Shown: positions 6,897-14,151, numbered from the stretch's first letter. The stretch is 30,023 bases of DNA from Desulfuromonadales bacterium (GCA_015688915.1 JAATGX010000004.1:1-30023); one strand, 5' to 3'. Program-made: numbers and translations. Notes: generated from the sequence alone by a model not told the origin.

Positions 6897-8333
6897 TTAC
6901 AGGTAGGGAGAAAAGAGGCGGGCAAAGTTGTCCCTGAGTTTGACCGGCATGCTGCGCTGGTTCAGCGCATCAAGGGTCAACTCGTGGGATGCGGCCAGGG
7001 CGTTTTCGAAATGATCCCGCATGGCGGCGGCAAAGGCGCTGTCCAGGATGCTCAGATCAAGCTCGAAGTTGAGTCTCAGGCTGCGGGCATCCAGGTTGGC
7101 GGAGCCGATCAGGGTCCAGACGTCGTCAACCATGAAGAGTTTGGTGTGCACGAAGGGGGGGGGCTGGTAGAACACCCGGACGCCGTTGCTCAGAAGCTCA
7201 CCCAACTGCGCCCGGCCGGCCCAGTGAACAACCGGGAGATTGTTCTTCCCCGGCAGCACGATGCGCACGTCCACCCCCCGCAAGGCCGCGGTGACAAGGG
7301 CCGCCGCCATTGGCCGGTCGGGGATGAAGTAGGGGGTCATGATCAGGACGGACTCTCCCGCGCAGGACAGGGCCCCCATGATGATCTGTTCCAGTTTCCT
7401 GAATTCCCGGTCCGGACCGTCGCTGATGCAGCGTGCAAAGGCGCTTCCCCGGTATTCCAGCGCCGGAAAATACAGGGGGATGTCCAGGCGTTCGCCGGTC
7501 ACGAAGTGCCAATCTTCCAGGAAGGCCCGCTGCAGATCCCCGACAACCGGTCCCCGCACGCGAAAATGCACATCGTGGATCGCGGTTGCCGATGAATAAC
7601 GGAGCGCCTGGTGACGGCTGCGGATATTCATCCCGCCGGTAAACGCCTCGCGGCCGTCGATGATCAGCAGTTTGCGGTGGTTGCGCAGGTTGATGTAGGC
7701 GCCGTGGCGCAGCGGGAGAAAACGCTCCACCCGTACCCGAGACCCGGCCAGCGCCTTTCTGGCGGAGATACGGCTGTACTTTTCCCCCAAAGCGTCGATG
7801 ATCACCCGTACCCTGATGCCCCGCCTCTCCGCCGCTTTCAGGCCCGCGACAAATTCAGCCCCTATGCCGTCAGCATCGAAGATATAGCTGCTCAGATGGA
7901 TGCTCTCCTGCGCCCGCTCGATGGCTTCAAGCATGGCCGGATAGGCCGCCTCGCCATCGATCAGCGGGGTGATGCGGTTGCCGTTCCGCAGCCTTGATTT
8001 CACCACCCTGTCCGCAAGGACCCGCAGGTCGTGCAGATGGAAGGCTGTGTGAGGGAACAGCAGGGGCTGTTCGTCCTGCTGCCCGTCCTCGGGGTAGATC
8101 TCCGCGCCGCTGATGCGGCGGCCGCTCTCGTTCCAACTCCGCGCCCGGCGTGAGATGCGGTTGATGCCGAGGCACCAGTACAGAAACGGGCCGACCAGCG
8201 GCAGGGTCAAATTCAGGCTCATCCACCCCAGCGCCGCGCGCGAATCCCGCTTGTGCAGCAGGGCATGACCGGCCGCCGTTACGGAGATTGCGACGGTGCA
8301 TGCCACCAGGATGGCAATCAGAATATGGTTCAC
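6897..8333 (-). CDS. cls: Cardiolipin synthase (phospholipase D family)
   Basis: Condenses phosphatidylglycerol molecules, or PG with another phospholipid, to cardiolipin at the inner membrane. The 478-residue protein has two N-terminal membrane segments (about residues 4-24 and 36-56) and two complete HKD motifs: H219-K221-D226 in NHRKLLIID, followed by GGMNI, and H396-K398-D403 in HTKLFMVDD, followed by GSANLD. This is the bacterial ClsA/ClsB layout with ClsA-like N-terminal membrane helices. The start codon is only 4 bases after the stop of the Rieske gene, so the two are co-transcribed and probably translationally coupled. Confidence 0.93.
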   Translation of the reverse strand: MNHILIAILVACTVAISVTAAGHALLHKRDSRAALGWMSLNLTLPLVGPFLYWCLGINRISRRARSWNESGRRISGAEIYPEDGQQDEQPLLFPHTAFHLHDLRVLADRVVKSRLRNGNRITPLIDGEAAYPAMLEAIERAQESIHLSSYIFDADGIGAEFVAGLKAAERRGIRVRVIIDALGEKYSRISARKALAGSRVRVERFLPLRHGAYINLRNHRKLLIIDGREAFTGGMNIRSRHQALRYSSATAIHDVHFRVRGPVVGDLQRAFLEDWHFVTGERLDIPLYFPALEYRGSAFARCISDGPDREFRKLEQIIMGALSCAGESVLIMTPYFIPDRPMAAALVTAALRGVDVRIVLPGKNNLPVVHWAGRAQLGELLSNGVRVFYQPPPFVHTKLFMVDDVWTLIGSANLDARSLRLNFELDLSILDSAFAAAMRDHFENALAASHELTLDALNQRSMPVKLRDNFARLFSPYL

Positions 8334-8337
8334 AAGG

Positions 8338-8637
8338 CTAGTCCAGCTCGATCAGGATGTCGTCGCCCTCCAGGCGGACGGGAAAGATCCTGAGGGTGAG
8401 GTCGGGATAATCGCCGCACGCGCCGTCGCTCAGACTGAAGCGGTAGCCGTGGCGCGGGCAGGAGATGGTGCCGTCCCTGACCACGGCGGCGTTCAGGGGG
8501 CTTCCCTGGTGGGGGCACTCGTTCTCGCAGGCATGGATGGTCCCCTTGATGTTTATGAGCAGGATCTCCCGCCCGGCGACGGAAACTACCTTCTTGCCGA
8601 AGTTGGGCACTTCGCCGATCTTTGCCACGGTTATCAT
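8338..8637 (-). CDS. Rieske-type [2Fe-2S] ferredoxin
   Basis: This 99-residue single-domain Rieske protein has the cluster ligands CPH (followed by QGSPL) and CPRH (followed by GYRFSLSDG), 17 residues apart in the usual C-x-H...C-x2-H arrangement. The layout is that of soluble Rieske ferredoxins of the NirD/dioxygenase-ferredoxin type, which pass electrons to partner enzymes. ATG 8635-8637 was chosen because AGGAGG is 9 bases upstream; an alternative ATG pair at 8670 would place that site inside the gene. No oxygenase or reductase partner is nearby. Pairing with cardiolipin synthase is unexpected functionally. Confidence 0.88.
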   Translation of the reverse strand: MITVAKIGEVPNFGKKVVSVAGREILLINIKGTIHACENECPHQGSPLNAAVVRDGTISCPRHGYRFSLSDGACGDYPDLTLRIFPVRLEGDDILIELD

Positions 8638-8726
8638 CTTGGTTAACCTCCTGGATGGAGTTTTCATCACCCTACCTGAAACCGATCTGTTTCGTCAAAC
8701 CATACCGTGCCTGTTTTGGAAACATG

Positions 8727-8749
8727 CTGCATATTTTCTGTGCATGCAG
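8727..8749. promoter_or_regulatory. Inverted repeat, candidate enhancer for a sigma-54 activator
   Basis: CTGCAT (8727-8732) and ATGCAG (8744-8749) form an inverted repeat with an 11-base spacer, centred about 90 bases upstream of the sigma-54 element. The right part also contains the palindrome TGCATGCA. Position fits an NtrC-class activator site; the identity of the activator is inference. Confidence 0.35.
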
Positions 8750-8818
8750 TTTCGATACTATGAGGGTGCCGCGAGCCATTAAAACTATAACTTGTTGAAA
8801 TATTTGGTGTATGAAATG

Positions 8819-8834
8819 TGGCATGCTCCGTGCA
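8819..8834 (+). promoter_or_regulatory. Sigma-54 (RpoN) -24/-12 promoter
   Basis: TGGCATG, four bases, then GTGCA. This matches the TGGCACG-N4-TTGCA consensus at the invariant GG and GC with exactly the right spacing. It stands in front of the outer-membrane protein-glnB-amtB operon, where RpoN control is expected. Confidence 0.8.
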
Positions 8835-8853
8835 AATAATGTCAGCACAAAAC

Positions 8854-8934
8854 GAGGTTTTCACCTCTACATACGTATCCAATACATTCTACTCTACAGA
8901 ACGTGGCATGAACGAAATCAAAGGCGTTTTCGTT
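8854..8934 (+). promoter_or_regulatory. Leader hairpins of the nitrogen operon
   Basis: GAGGT-TTTC-ACCTC (8854-8867) can form a 5-base-pair tetraloop hairpin. AACGAAA (8911-8917) and TTTCGTT (8928-8934) can form a 7-base-pair stem with a 10-base loop. Neither is followed by a T run. They could be regulatory RNA structures; significance is unproven. Confidence 0.3.
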
Positions 8935-8974
8935 TCATCACCGTTCAAAATCAACGATGAAAAGGAGAGGAAAG

Positions 8975-9787
8975 ATGAAACTTGGAAGAATTGTGGCTGC
9001 AGCATCGGCAATCGTGGCACTGGCGTGTGGTTCGGCGCTGGCAACCCCCTCAACGCAGATATGGATTCCCTCCCCCGATGTAAAAGGTTTCAAAGACATT
9101 CATATCGACATCGACAGTTACACGCGCTTTTCCGGAAAGTCCGAGAATGGCTACAATCCCAATTTGTACAACATCGGTGTGAGCGCCGGCGTGCTTCCCT
9201 TGGAAAACGTCAAATTGGAAGTCGGTGTTGATTTTCTGAAGTCGGGATATCAGGACGACAGCGTCTATGGCTATGACAGGGCACCCTTCTATTTCAACGC
9301 AAAACTGGGCACACCGGAGGACGCCTTTGGCATAAAAGGTCTTCCTACGTTTGCAATCGGTGCGTATAATCTCGGCACCTACGATAAACCGGAAAGAGGA
9401 CTTTCTACCCGTCAGAACATCGTCTACGGCCTGGTGGGCAAGACCCTGCCGGTGATCGGCCGTCTCTCCGCCGGCGGCTACTACGGTGCCGAGCGTGCCT
9501 TGGGTAAAGGCGCCAACAGCGGCGTGATGGCGTCCTGGGACCGCTCCATGCCCGAGATATCCGACAAGCTCTGGCTGGCCGCGGATTACATGAGCGGCAA
9601 CAACGCCAACGGCGAGGTCAGCATTGGCGGATCATGGACCTTTTCCAAACAGATATCGCTGGTTGTCGGTGTCGTGTTCTTCAACCCCTTCTACACGACG
9701 TCCGCTTCCGACCCCTCTAGCGGCAATGGCAATATAAACCCCGGTGGCAAGCCGGCCCTGACCACCCAGCTCGATATCGCATTTTAA
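8975..9787 (+). CDS. Outer-membrane beta-barrel protein of the glnB-amtB operon, function unknown
   Basis: A 270-residue protein with a signal peptide (MKLGRIVAAASAIVALACGSALA, cleavage before TPSTQ; 23 residues). The ATG at 8975 was chosen over 8957 because AAGGAGAGG sits at 8962-8970. The mature chain is rich in short amphipathic strands, aromatic girdles and Gly/Asn turns (for example LSAGGYYGAERAL, KLWLAADYMSGN, ISLVVGVVFFNPFY) and ends LDIAF with the terminal Phe typical of BAM-inserted barrels. It is the first gene behind the sigma-54 promoter. Inference: an outer-membrane pore or surface protein for nitrogen-limited growth, perhaps passing ammonium or small amines. I cannot place it in a named family. 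Confidence 0.8.
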   Translation: MKLGRIVAAASAIVALACGSALATPSTQIWIPSPDVKGFKDIHIDIDSYTRFSGKSENGYNPNLYNIGVSAGVLPLENVKLEVGVDFLKSGYQDDSVYGYDRAPFYFNAKLGTPEDAFGIKGLPTFAIGAYNLGTYDKPERGLSTRQNIVYGLVGKTLPVIGRLSAGGYYGAERALGKGANSGVMASWDRSMPEISDKLWLAADYMSGNNANGEVSIGGSWTFSKQISLVVGVVFFNPFYTTSASDPSSGNGNINPGGKPALTTQLDIAF

Positions 9788-9805
9788 GCTGTCCCTCCTT
9801 TAATC

Positions 9806-9834
9806 CGGGGGTGGATGACCACCCCCGCCTTTTT
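9806..9834 (+). terminator. Intrinsic terminator/attenuator between the barrel gene and glnB
   Basis: CGGGGGTGG (9806-9814), loop ATGA, CCACCCCCG (9819-9827), then CC and five T residues. A perfect 9-base-pair GC stem of this kind should terminate most transcripts. No promoter is evident between it and glnB, so glnB-amtB may depend on readthrough or antitermination. Confidence 0.8.
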
Positions 9835-9876
9835 CAAGGAGTGATCCCCATACACGCACACAAGGAGGTAGACGCA

Positions 9877-10215
9877 ATGAAGCTCATCGAAGCGATTATA
9901 AAACCATTCAAACTCGATGAAGTGAAGGATGCCTTGAACGGTATCGGCATCGAGGGTATTACCGTCAGCGAGGTCAAGGGATACGGGCGGCAGAAAGGGC
10001 ATACCGAGCTCTATCGCGGCGCCGAATATGTGGTGGACTTTATCCCCAAGATCAAGCTGGAGATCGTCGTGAGCGACGAGTTGGTCACAAAGGTTGTGGA
10101 AACGATCCAGAACACCGCCAAAACGGGCAGAATCGGCGACGGCAAGATTTTCATCATCTCGCTTGAAGAGGCCATACGGATCAGGACCGGCGAAAAAGGT
10201 GCCGACGCAATCTAG
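9877..10215 (+). CDS. glnB: Nitrogen regulatory protein P-II
   Basis: This is a trimeric signal protein that senses 2-oxoglutarate and ATP/ADP. At 112 residues it has the exact family length. It starts MKLIEAIIKPFKLDEVKDAL. The T-loop carries Tyr51 in ELYRGAEY, the uridylylation site, and the second signature TGRIGDGKIFI is intact. The ATG at 9877 has AGGAGG upstream. It is immediately followed by amtB (37-base gap), which marks it as a GlnK-type partner that plugs the ammonium channel; by linkage glnK would be an equally good name. Confidence 0.96.
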   Translation: MKLIEAIIKPFKLDEVKDALNGIGIEGITVSEVKGYGRQKGHTELYRGAEYVVDFIPKIKLEIVVSDELVTKVVETIQNTAKTGRIGDGKIFIISLEEAIRIRTGEKGADAI

Positions 10216-10252
10216 CGCTGACGAGAATAAACCCATCATACGGAGGATTATC

Positions 10253-11653
10253 ATGAAACTTAAAGTGTACCTTGCATCAATAATGTTCGTACTCCTGGCG
10301 GGCCTGCTTCCGGTTTGCGCCATGGCCGAAGATAAGAAGGACGAAGCTCCGGCGGCCGCACCTGCCGCAACCGCCCCGGCCGCTACCTCTGCCGCCCCAG
10401 CTTCCGCAGCGCCGGCCCCTGCGCCCGCCCCGGCTCCGGCCGCCACCCCGGCTCCCACCCTCAACGGCGCCGACACGGCCTGGGTGCTGGTCTCCGCCGC
10501 CCTGGTGCTGCTCATGACGCCCGGCCTGGCACTGTTCTACGGCGGCATGGTCCGCCAGAAGAACGTACTTTCCACCTTCATGCACTCCTTTGTGGTGATG
10601 GGGATCGTAGGGGTCCAGTGGGTGGTCTTGGGGTATACCCTGGCCTTTGGCGACAACCTGGGCGGTTTCGTGGGCAAGCTGAACAAGATCATGCTGTGCG
10701 GGATAACTCCCGACACCCTTTCCAACACCATTCCCGAGTATGCCTTCATCATGTTCCAGGGGATGTTCGCCATCATCACCGTAGCGCTGATTTCGGGCGC
10801 CCTGGCCGAACGGATCAAGTTCTCGGCCTATTGCCTGTTCGCCCTGATCTGGACCACGCTGGTCTATGACCCCATCGCCCACTGGGTGTGGGGACCGGAC
10901 GGCTGGTTGCTGAAAAAGGGCGCGCTCGACTTTGCCGGCGGTACGGTCGTGCACCTTTCGTCCGGTATTTCGGCCCTGGCGGTGCTGGTGTTCCTGGGTA
11001 AACGTCATGGTTTCCCCAATGAGCGCATGGCGCCCCACAGCCTCCCCCTGACCCTGCTGGGGGTCGGCCTGCTCTGGTTCGGCTGGTTCGGTTTCAATGC
11101 TGGCAGTTCCCTCGCCGCCAACGGTACGGCGGCCCTGGCCTTCACCACCACCACCGTCGCCCCTGCCGCCGCCGGCCTGACCTGGATGTTCGCCGAATGG
11201 CTCCACAGCGGCAAGCCCAGCGCGCTCGGTTTCGGTTCCGGCGTTGTCGCCGGGTTGGTGGGCATCACCCCGGCCGCCGGCTTCGTGACACCGATGGCGG
11301 CCCTGATCCTTGGCGTCGGCGTCGGTCTCGTGTGCTACGCCGCCATCCTGGTCAAGGCAAAACTCAAATATGACGACTCCCTCGATGCCTTCGGCGTGCA
11401 CGGCGTCGGCGGCACCTTCGGGGCTCTTGCCACCGGCGTGCTGGCCACTGTCGGCGGCAAGGGGCTCATCGCCGGCGAGCCGAAGCAACTGCTCACCCAG
11501 GTCATCGCGGTCGTGGCTGCCGGCACCTACGCCTTTATCGTGACCCTGGTGATAGCCTTTGTCCTCGACAAGACCATCGGTCTGCGGGTGGAAAAAGAAG
11601 ACGAAGTCGTGGGCCTGGACCAGACGCAACACTCCGAATCGGCGTACAACTGA
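10253..11653 (+). CDS. amtB: Ammonium transporter Amt with Ala/Pro-rich N-terminal extension
   Basis: Inner-membrane ammonium channel of 466 residues. The ATG at 10253 follows CGGAGGA. Residues 1-25 are a signal peptide (cleavage after AMA), residues about 31-69 are an Ala/Pro-rich linker, and the channel proper begins near NGADTAWVLVSAALVLLMTPGLALFYGGMVRQKN, with 11 hydrophobic segments to the C-terminal tail. Family segments include the WVVLGYTLAFGD helix, the pore-helix His in HWVWG...VHLSSG and FGVHGVGGTFGALATG. The tail LRVEKEDEVVGLDQTQHSESAY is the cytoplasmic segment where P-II binds. The periplasmic Ala/Pro linker is longer than usual in this family. Confidence 0.95.
   Translation: MKLKVYLASIMFVLLAGLLPVCAMAEDKKDEAPAAAPAATAPAATSAAPASAAPAPAPAPAPAATPAPTLNGADTAWVLVSAALVLLMTPGLALFYGGMVRQKNVLSTFMHSFVVMGIVGVQWVVLGYTLAFGDNLGGFVGKLNKIMLCGITPDTLSNTIPEYAFIMFQGMFAIITVALISGALAERIKFSAYCLFALIWTTLVYDPIAHWVWGPDGWLLKKGALDFAGGTVVHLSSGISALAVLVFLGKRHGFPNERMAPHSLPLTLLGVGLLWFGWFGFNAGSSLAANGTAALAFTTTTVAPAAAGLTWMFAEWLHSGKPSALGFGSGVVAGLVGITPAAGFVTPMAALILGVGVGLVCYAAILVKAKLKYDDSLDAFGVHGVGGTFGALATGVLATVGGKGLIAGEPKQLLTQVIAVVAAGTYAFIVTLVIAFVLDKTIGLRVEKEDEVVGLDQTQHSESAYN
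10343..10459 (+). repeat. Low-complexity Ala/Pro-coding tract in amtB
   Basis: Codons 31-69 encode almost only Ala, Pro, Thr and Ser, including four tandem Ala-Pro pairs (about residues 53-62). The GC-rich repetitive DNA may vary in length between strains. Confidence 0.75.
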
Positions 11654-11688
11654 ACACGTTACTATCACCATCATCTTCGTAGCCAGGC

Positions 11689-11715
11689 AGAAGCCGTCCC
11701 TCGTGGGCGGCTTCT
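11689..11715 (+). terminator. Hairpin between amtB and the kinase gene (weak terminator/attenuator)
   Basis: AGAAGCCG (11689-11696) pairs with CGGCTTCT (11708-11715) around an 11-base loop. The following sequence, GTCCTTGT, is only moderately T-rich, so partial readthrough into the kinase gene is likely. Confidence 0.55.
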
Positions 11716-11749
11716 GTCCTTGTAATCTCCTGATGTTTCCGGAGCCAGC

Positions 11750-12502
11750 ATGAAGACCCTGGCAGAAAAGCACACCAACGCCGTTATCAGCCCAGACCTC
11801 CTCAAGCTGTTGGCCTACAACGAGAAGATGGCCGAATTGGGGCGAATCTCGGCCGGGATCGTTCATGAGCTGAACGCACCGCTCTCGGTCATTACCTCGG
11901 CTGCCCAGATCATCCTTCGTGAAAATGGCATTTCCGAATCCGTCCGCGAGATGGTCGGGCGGATCAAATCAGAGTCCATGCGTCTCGCCCAGCTTACCCG
12001 CGGTTTGCTCGCCTTTGGCAAGCATGACGAGGCTACGGAAGAGACGGATGTCAACATTGCCATCGAGTTCATCCTCGAATTTCTCACCTTCGAAGCCGCC
12101 CGGCGCGGCGTTACCGTCCGGCGCAACCTGGATTACCACCTGTCGCCCGTCAGGATGGACAGCAACCTCCTCAAGCAGATCCTGCTCAATATCATGATGA
12201 ACTCCCTGCAGGCCATGGAGGAGACCGGCGGCAAGTTGTTGGTGGAGACCTGCGCGACAACCGAGGGGAACATACAACTCGTTATCGCGGATACCGGGCC
12301 CGGCATACCCGAGGGTGCGGAGAGCAAGATCTTCGAACCGTATTTCACCACCAAGAAACCTGGCGAAGGAACCGGTTTGGGGCTGTTCGTGACCAAGACG
12401 CTGGTGGAAAACATGGGCGGGCGGATCGAGGTGAAAAGCAGGCGCAACAAGGGAACGGCCTTTACCGTCACGTTCGTGGTGAAGGAACAGACAGAAGAAT
12501 AA
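11750..12502 (+). CDS. Soluble NtrB-like sensor histidine kinase
   Basis: A 250-residue cytosolic kinase. It has no membrane segment and no recognisable PAS domain, only a short 25-residue N-terminus before the core. HisKA: GRISAGIVHELNAPLSVI with the phospho-acceptor His39. HATPase: N box NIMMNSLQAM, G1 DTGPGIPEG, F box FEPYFTTK, G2 GTGLGLFVTKTLVENMGG. HELNxPL marks the NtrB/DctB-type HPK4 group. Last gene of the glnB-amtB operon, so it probably reports nitrogen status and may be controlled by P-II. No response regulator is next to it; the partner must be elsewhere. Confidence 0.9.
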   Translation: MKTLAEKHTNAVISPDLLKLLAYNEKMAELGRISAGIVHELNAPLSVITSAAQIILRENGISESVREMVGRIKSESMRLAQLTRGLLAFGKHDEATEETDVNIAIEFILEFLTFEAARRGVTVRRNLDYHLSPVRMDSNLLKQILLNIMMNSLQAMEETGGKLLVETCATTEGNIQLVIADTGPGIPEGAESKIFEPYFTTKKPGEGTGLGLFVTKTLVENMGGRIEVKSRRNKGTAFTVTFVVKEQTEE

Positions 12503-12554
12503 CCCCTTGGACCCTTTCCACGAAGGACGGGGATGATATTGCCCTAAAAACCGC

Positions 12555-12599
12555 AAAGACCGTTGTCCCTTCACGTGTAAAGGGGAACGGTCTTTTTTT
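12555..12599 (+). terminator. Intrinsic terminator of the nitrogen operon
   Basis: AAAGACCGTT plus CCC pairs with GGGGAACGGTCTTT across a short loop and runs into seven T residues. On the other strand a broken T run follows (TTTGCGGTTTTTA), so it may also help end the convergent rlpA-like gene. Confidence 0.9.
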
Positions 12600-12677
12600 G
12601 TTTTCCCGGTGCGGGATGTAATCAAGGGCAAAATTGGTCAGAGGGGTGACTGTTGTTGTGGCGACAGGAGGAGGGGA

Positions 12678-13172
12678 TCAGGCCGGTTCTTCCAGCGTAT
12701 CTTCCAAAAGGGGGATGATGACGACCTTGATCCTGCCCTTGCCCCACAGCCCGATCTTCCTGGCTGCGGCCCGGGAGAGGTCGATAAACGGAAACCGCTT
12801 TGGCGCGCAACGGTCATTGATGGTGACGTGTACCTCCTGGCTGGTGGCCGGGTTGACTACCCGCACCACCGTTCCCAGCGGCAGGCTGTGGTGGGCGGCG
12901 GTCATCTTTTCAGGGTGGTAGCGGTGTCCCGAGGTGGTTTTTCTGCCGATGAACCGGGAGGCGTAATAGGAGGCGTATCCCTCCTTCGTTTCAAGCGGGC
13001 TGCTTTTCAGGACCAATTTTTCCAGAGGGCTGAGCGCGGCGCCGGCCGGCACGGCCAGTTCCTTCAACACCCCCTCGGGGGCGGTTCCGGTCTGATCCGC
13101 ATCAACGGCCGTCGTCACCAGCAGGGCCGCACAGACAGTAACTCCGATTATACCAAGGCGCTTTTGATTCAT
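12678..13172 (-). CDS. RlpA-like double-psi beta-barrel protein
   Basis: A 164-residue secreted protein with a signal peptide (about residues 1-25, cleavage near VDA-DQ). The C-terminal two thirds is an RlpA-type double-psi barrel: GYASYYASRFIGRKTTSGHRY, then LPLGTVVRVVNPAT and VTINDRCAP followed by IDLSRAAARKIG. The Asp of NDRC corresponds to a conserved RlpA active-site position. RlpA proteins are septal lytic transglycosylases acting on peptidoglycan lacking stem peptides. There is no SPOR domain and no lipobox, so septal targeting is not obvious. AGGAG lies upstream of the ATG, and a near-consensus promoter is at 13191-13219. Confidence 0.87.
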   Translation of the reverse strand: MNQKRLGIIGVTVCAALLVTTAVDADQTGTAPEGVLKELAVPAGAALSPLEKLVLKSSPLETKEGYASYYASRFIGRKTTSGHRYHPEKMTAAHHSLPLGTVVRVVNPATSQEVHVTINDRCAPKRFPFIDLSRAAARKIGLWGKGRIKVVIIPLLEDTLEEPA

Positions 13173-13190
13173 GAAAACTCCTGACAGGTT

Positions 13191-13219
13191 CTTATACAGT
13201 ACTGAGGAGTTTTGGTCAA
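13191..13219 (-). promoter_or_regulatory. Sigma-70 promoter of the rlpA-like gene
   Basis: Minus-strand TTGACC (13219-13214) and TATAAG (13196-13191) with a 17-base spacer, 19 bases upstream of the start codon. Confidence 0.65.
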
Positions 13220-13236
13220 GTAATATTGGAGGTGTC

Positions 13237-14151
13237 TCATAAGGAAACAGGTTTCCCTGTTCCTGTCCAACGCGTTATGTATTCCGAGATTCCTTCCCTG
13301 AAATTCCGAGGTTCAAAGCCGAAGGTGAGCTTCCAACGGCCGTCGCAGATACTCTCCTCGAGCAGCATCTGCACCTGGTCCATGGTGAGGGGAAACTGCG
13401 GCACCCGTTGCAGCAGCGGGACGACCAGCTTCGTCAGCCCCAGGGGCACATGGGGTTTGAGCGGGGCGGACCTTCCCAGAGCGGCGGCCACCATATCCAG
13501 CAGATCGTCAAAGCTCATACGGTCGTTGCCGCACAGGTCAAAGCACTGGCCAATGGTCGCGGGCGTCTCCAGCGCCAGGGCGAAACAGCGCGCCACGTCC
13601 TTGGCGTGGATCGGTTGGAGTCGATAGCGGCCGTCGCCGATGACCGGCATGACCGGCGCCAGCCGCAGGTTGCCGGCCAGCATGGTGATGAAGGCGTCAC
13701 CGGGACCGTAGATCAGGGAGGGGCGGAGGATGGTCCACGAAAGATCGCTGGCGCGTACCAGCTCCTCGGCCCGAAACTTGGTTTTGTGATAGCGGGAAAC
13801 CGCGTCGGGGCGTGTTCCCAAGGCCGACATCTGCAGGTAGCGCGTGATGCCGGCCTGCCGGGCGGTAGCCAGCATGTTGGCGGTGGCCTGCACGTGAAGC
13901 CGCTCGAAGGTCATCCCTCGCGAGGGGAACTCGCGGATGATCCCCACCAGGTTGATGGCGGCATCACACCCGTTCACCGCCCGGGCGAAGCTCTCCGGAA
14001 TGGTCACGTCACCCTCGGCCTGTTCCACGCCGCTTTCGTTGCCCGGTCCACGCTTGTGGACCAGCAGGCGCAGTTCGTGGCCCCTGCCCAGCAGTTCGCG
14101 CTTGAGATGACCACCGACAAATCCGGTTCCGCCGGCGATGAAGATCTTCAT
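13237..14151 (-). CDS. NDUFA9-like atypical short-chain dehydrogenase/reductase
   Basis: A 304-residue NAD(P)-binding protein. The Rossmann motif GGTGFVG is at residues 7-13, NLVGI near 67-71, and the YHKTK (Tyr121/Lys125) pair fits the SDR active site. The sequence LRPSLIYGPGDAFI and the overall pattern match the atypical SDR group related to the complex I accessory subunit NDUFA9 (often annotated complex I NDUFA9 subunit family protein). In bacteria these are probably NAD(P)-linked enzymes of unknown substrate, not complex I subunits. Upstream on the same strand is the chemoreceptor, 57 bases away; downstream the rlpA-like gene has its own promoter. Confidence 0.85.
   Translation of the reverse strand: MKIFIAGGTGFVGGHLKRELLGRGHELRLLVHKRGPGNESGVEQAEGDVTIPESFARAVNGCDAAINLVGIIREFPSRGMTFERLHVQATANMLATARQAGITRYLQMSALGTRPDAVSRYHKTKFRAEELVRASDLSWTILRPSLIYGPGDAFITMLAGNLRLAPVMPVIGDGRYRLQPIHAKDVARCFALALETPATIGQCFDLCGNDRMSFDDLLDMVAAALGRSAPLKPHVPLGLTKLVVPLLQRVPQFPLTMDQVQMLLEESICDGRWKLTFGFEPRNFREGISEYITRWTGTGKPVSL

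Larger units (their letters stand above)
8638..8974. other. 337-base divergent regulatory region
   Basis: This region lies between the Rieske gene (minus) and the nitrogen operon (plus). It contains an upstream inverted repeat (8727-8749), a sigma-54 promoter (8819-8834) and a leader of about 130 bases with two small inverted repeats (8854-8867 and 8911-8934). AT content is higher than in the flanking genes. I see no gene in it. Confidence 0.7.

Noticed and set aside
8835..9876. ANTAR-type two-hexaloop hairpins in front of the internal terminator
   Set aside because: No paired hairpins with the expected hexaloop (A1, G4) were recognised near the terminator, so antitermination by a GnfR-like protein is only a hypothesis.
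10277..11866. 529-residue minus-strand open frame
   Set aside because: It is the antisense of amtB and the kinase start; it is Gly/Glu/His rich, as expected from GC-rich reverse frames.
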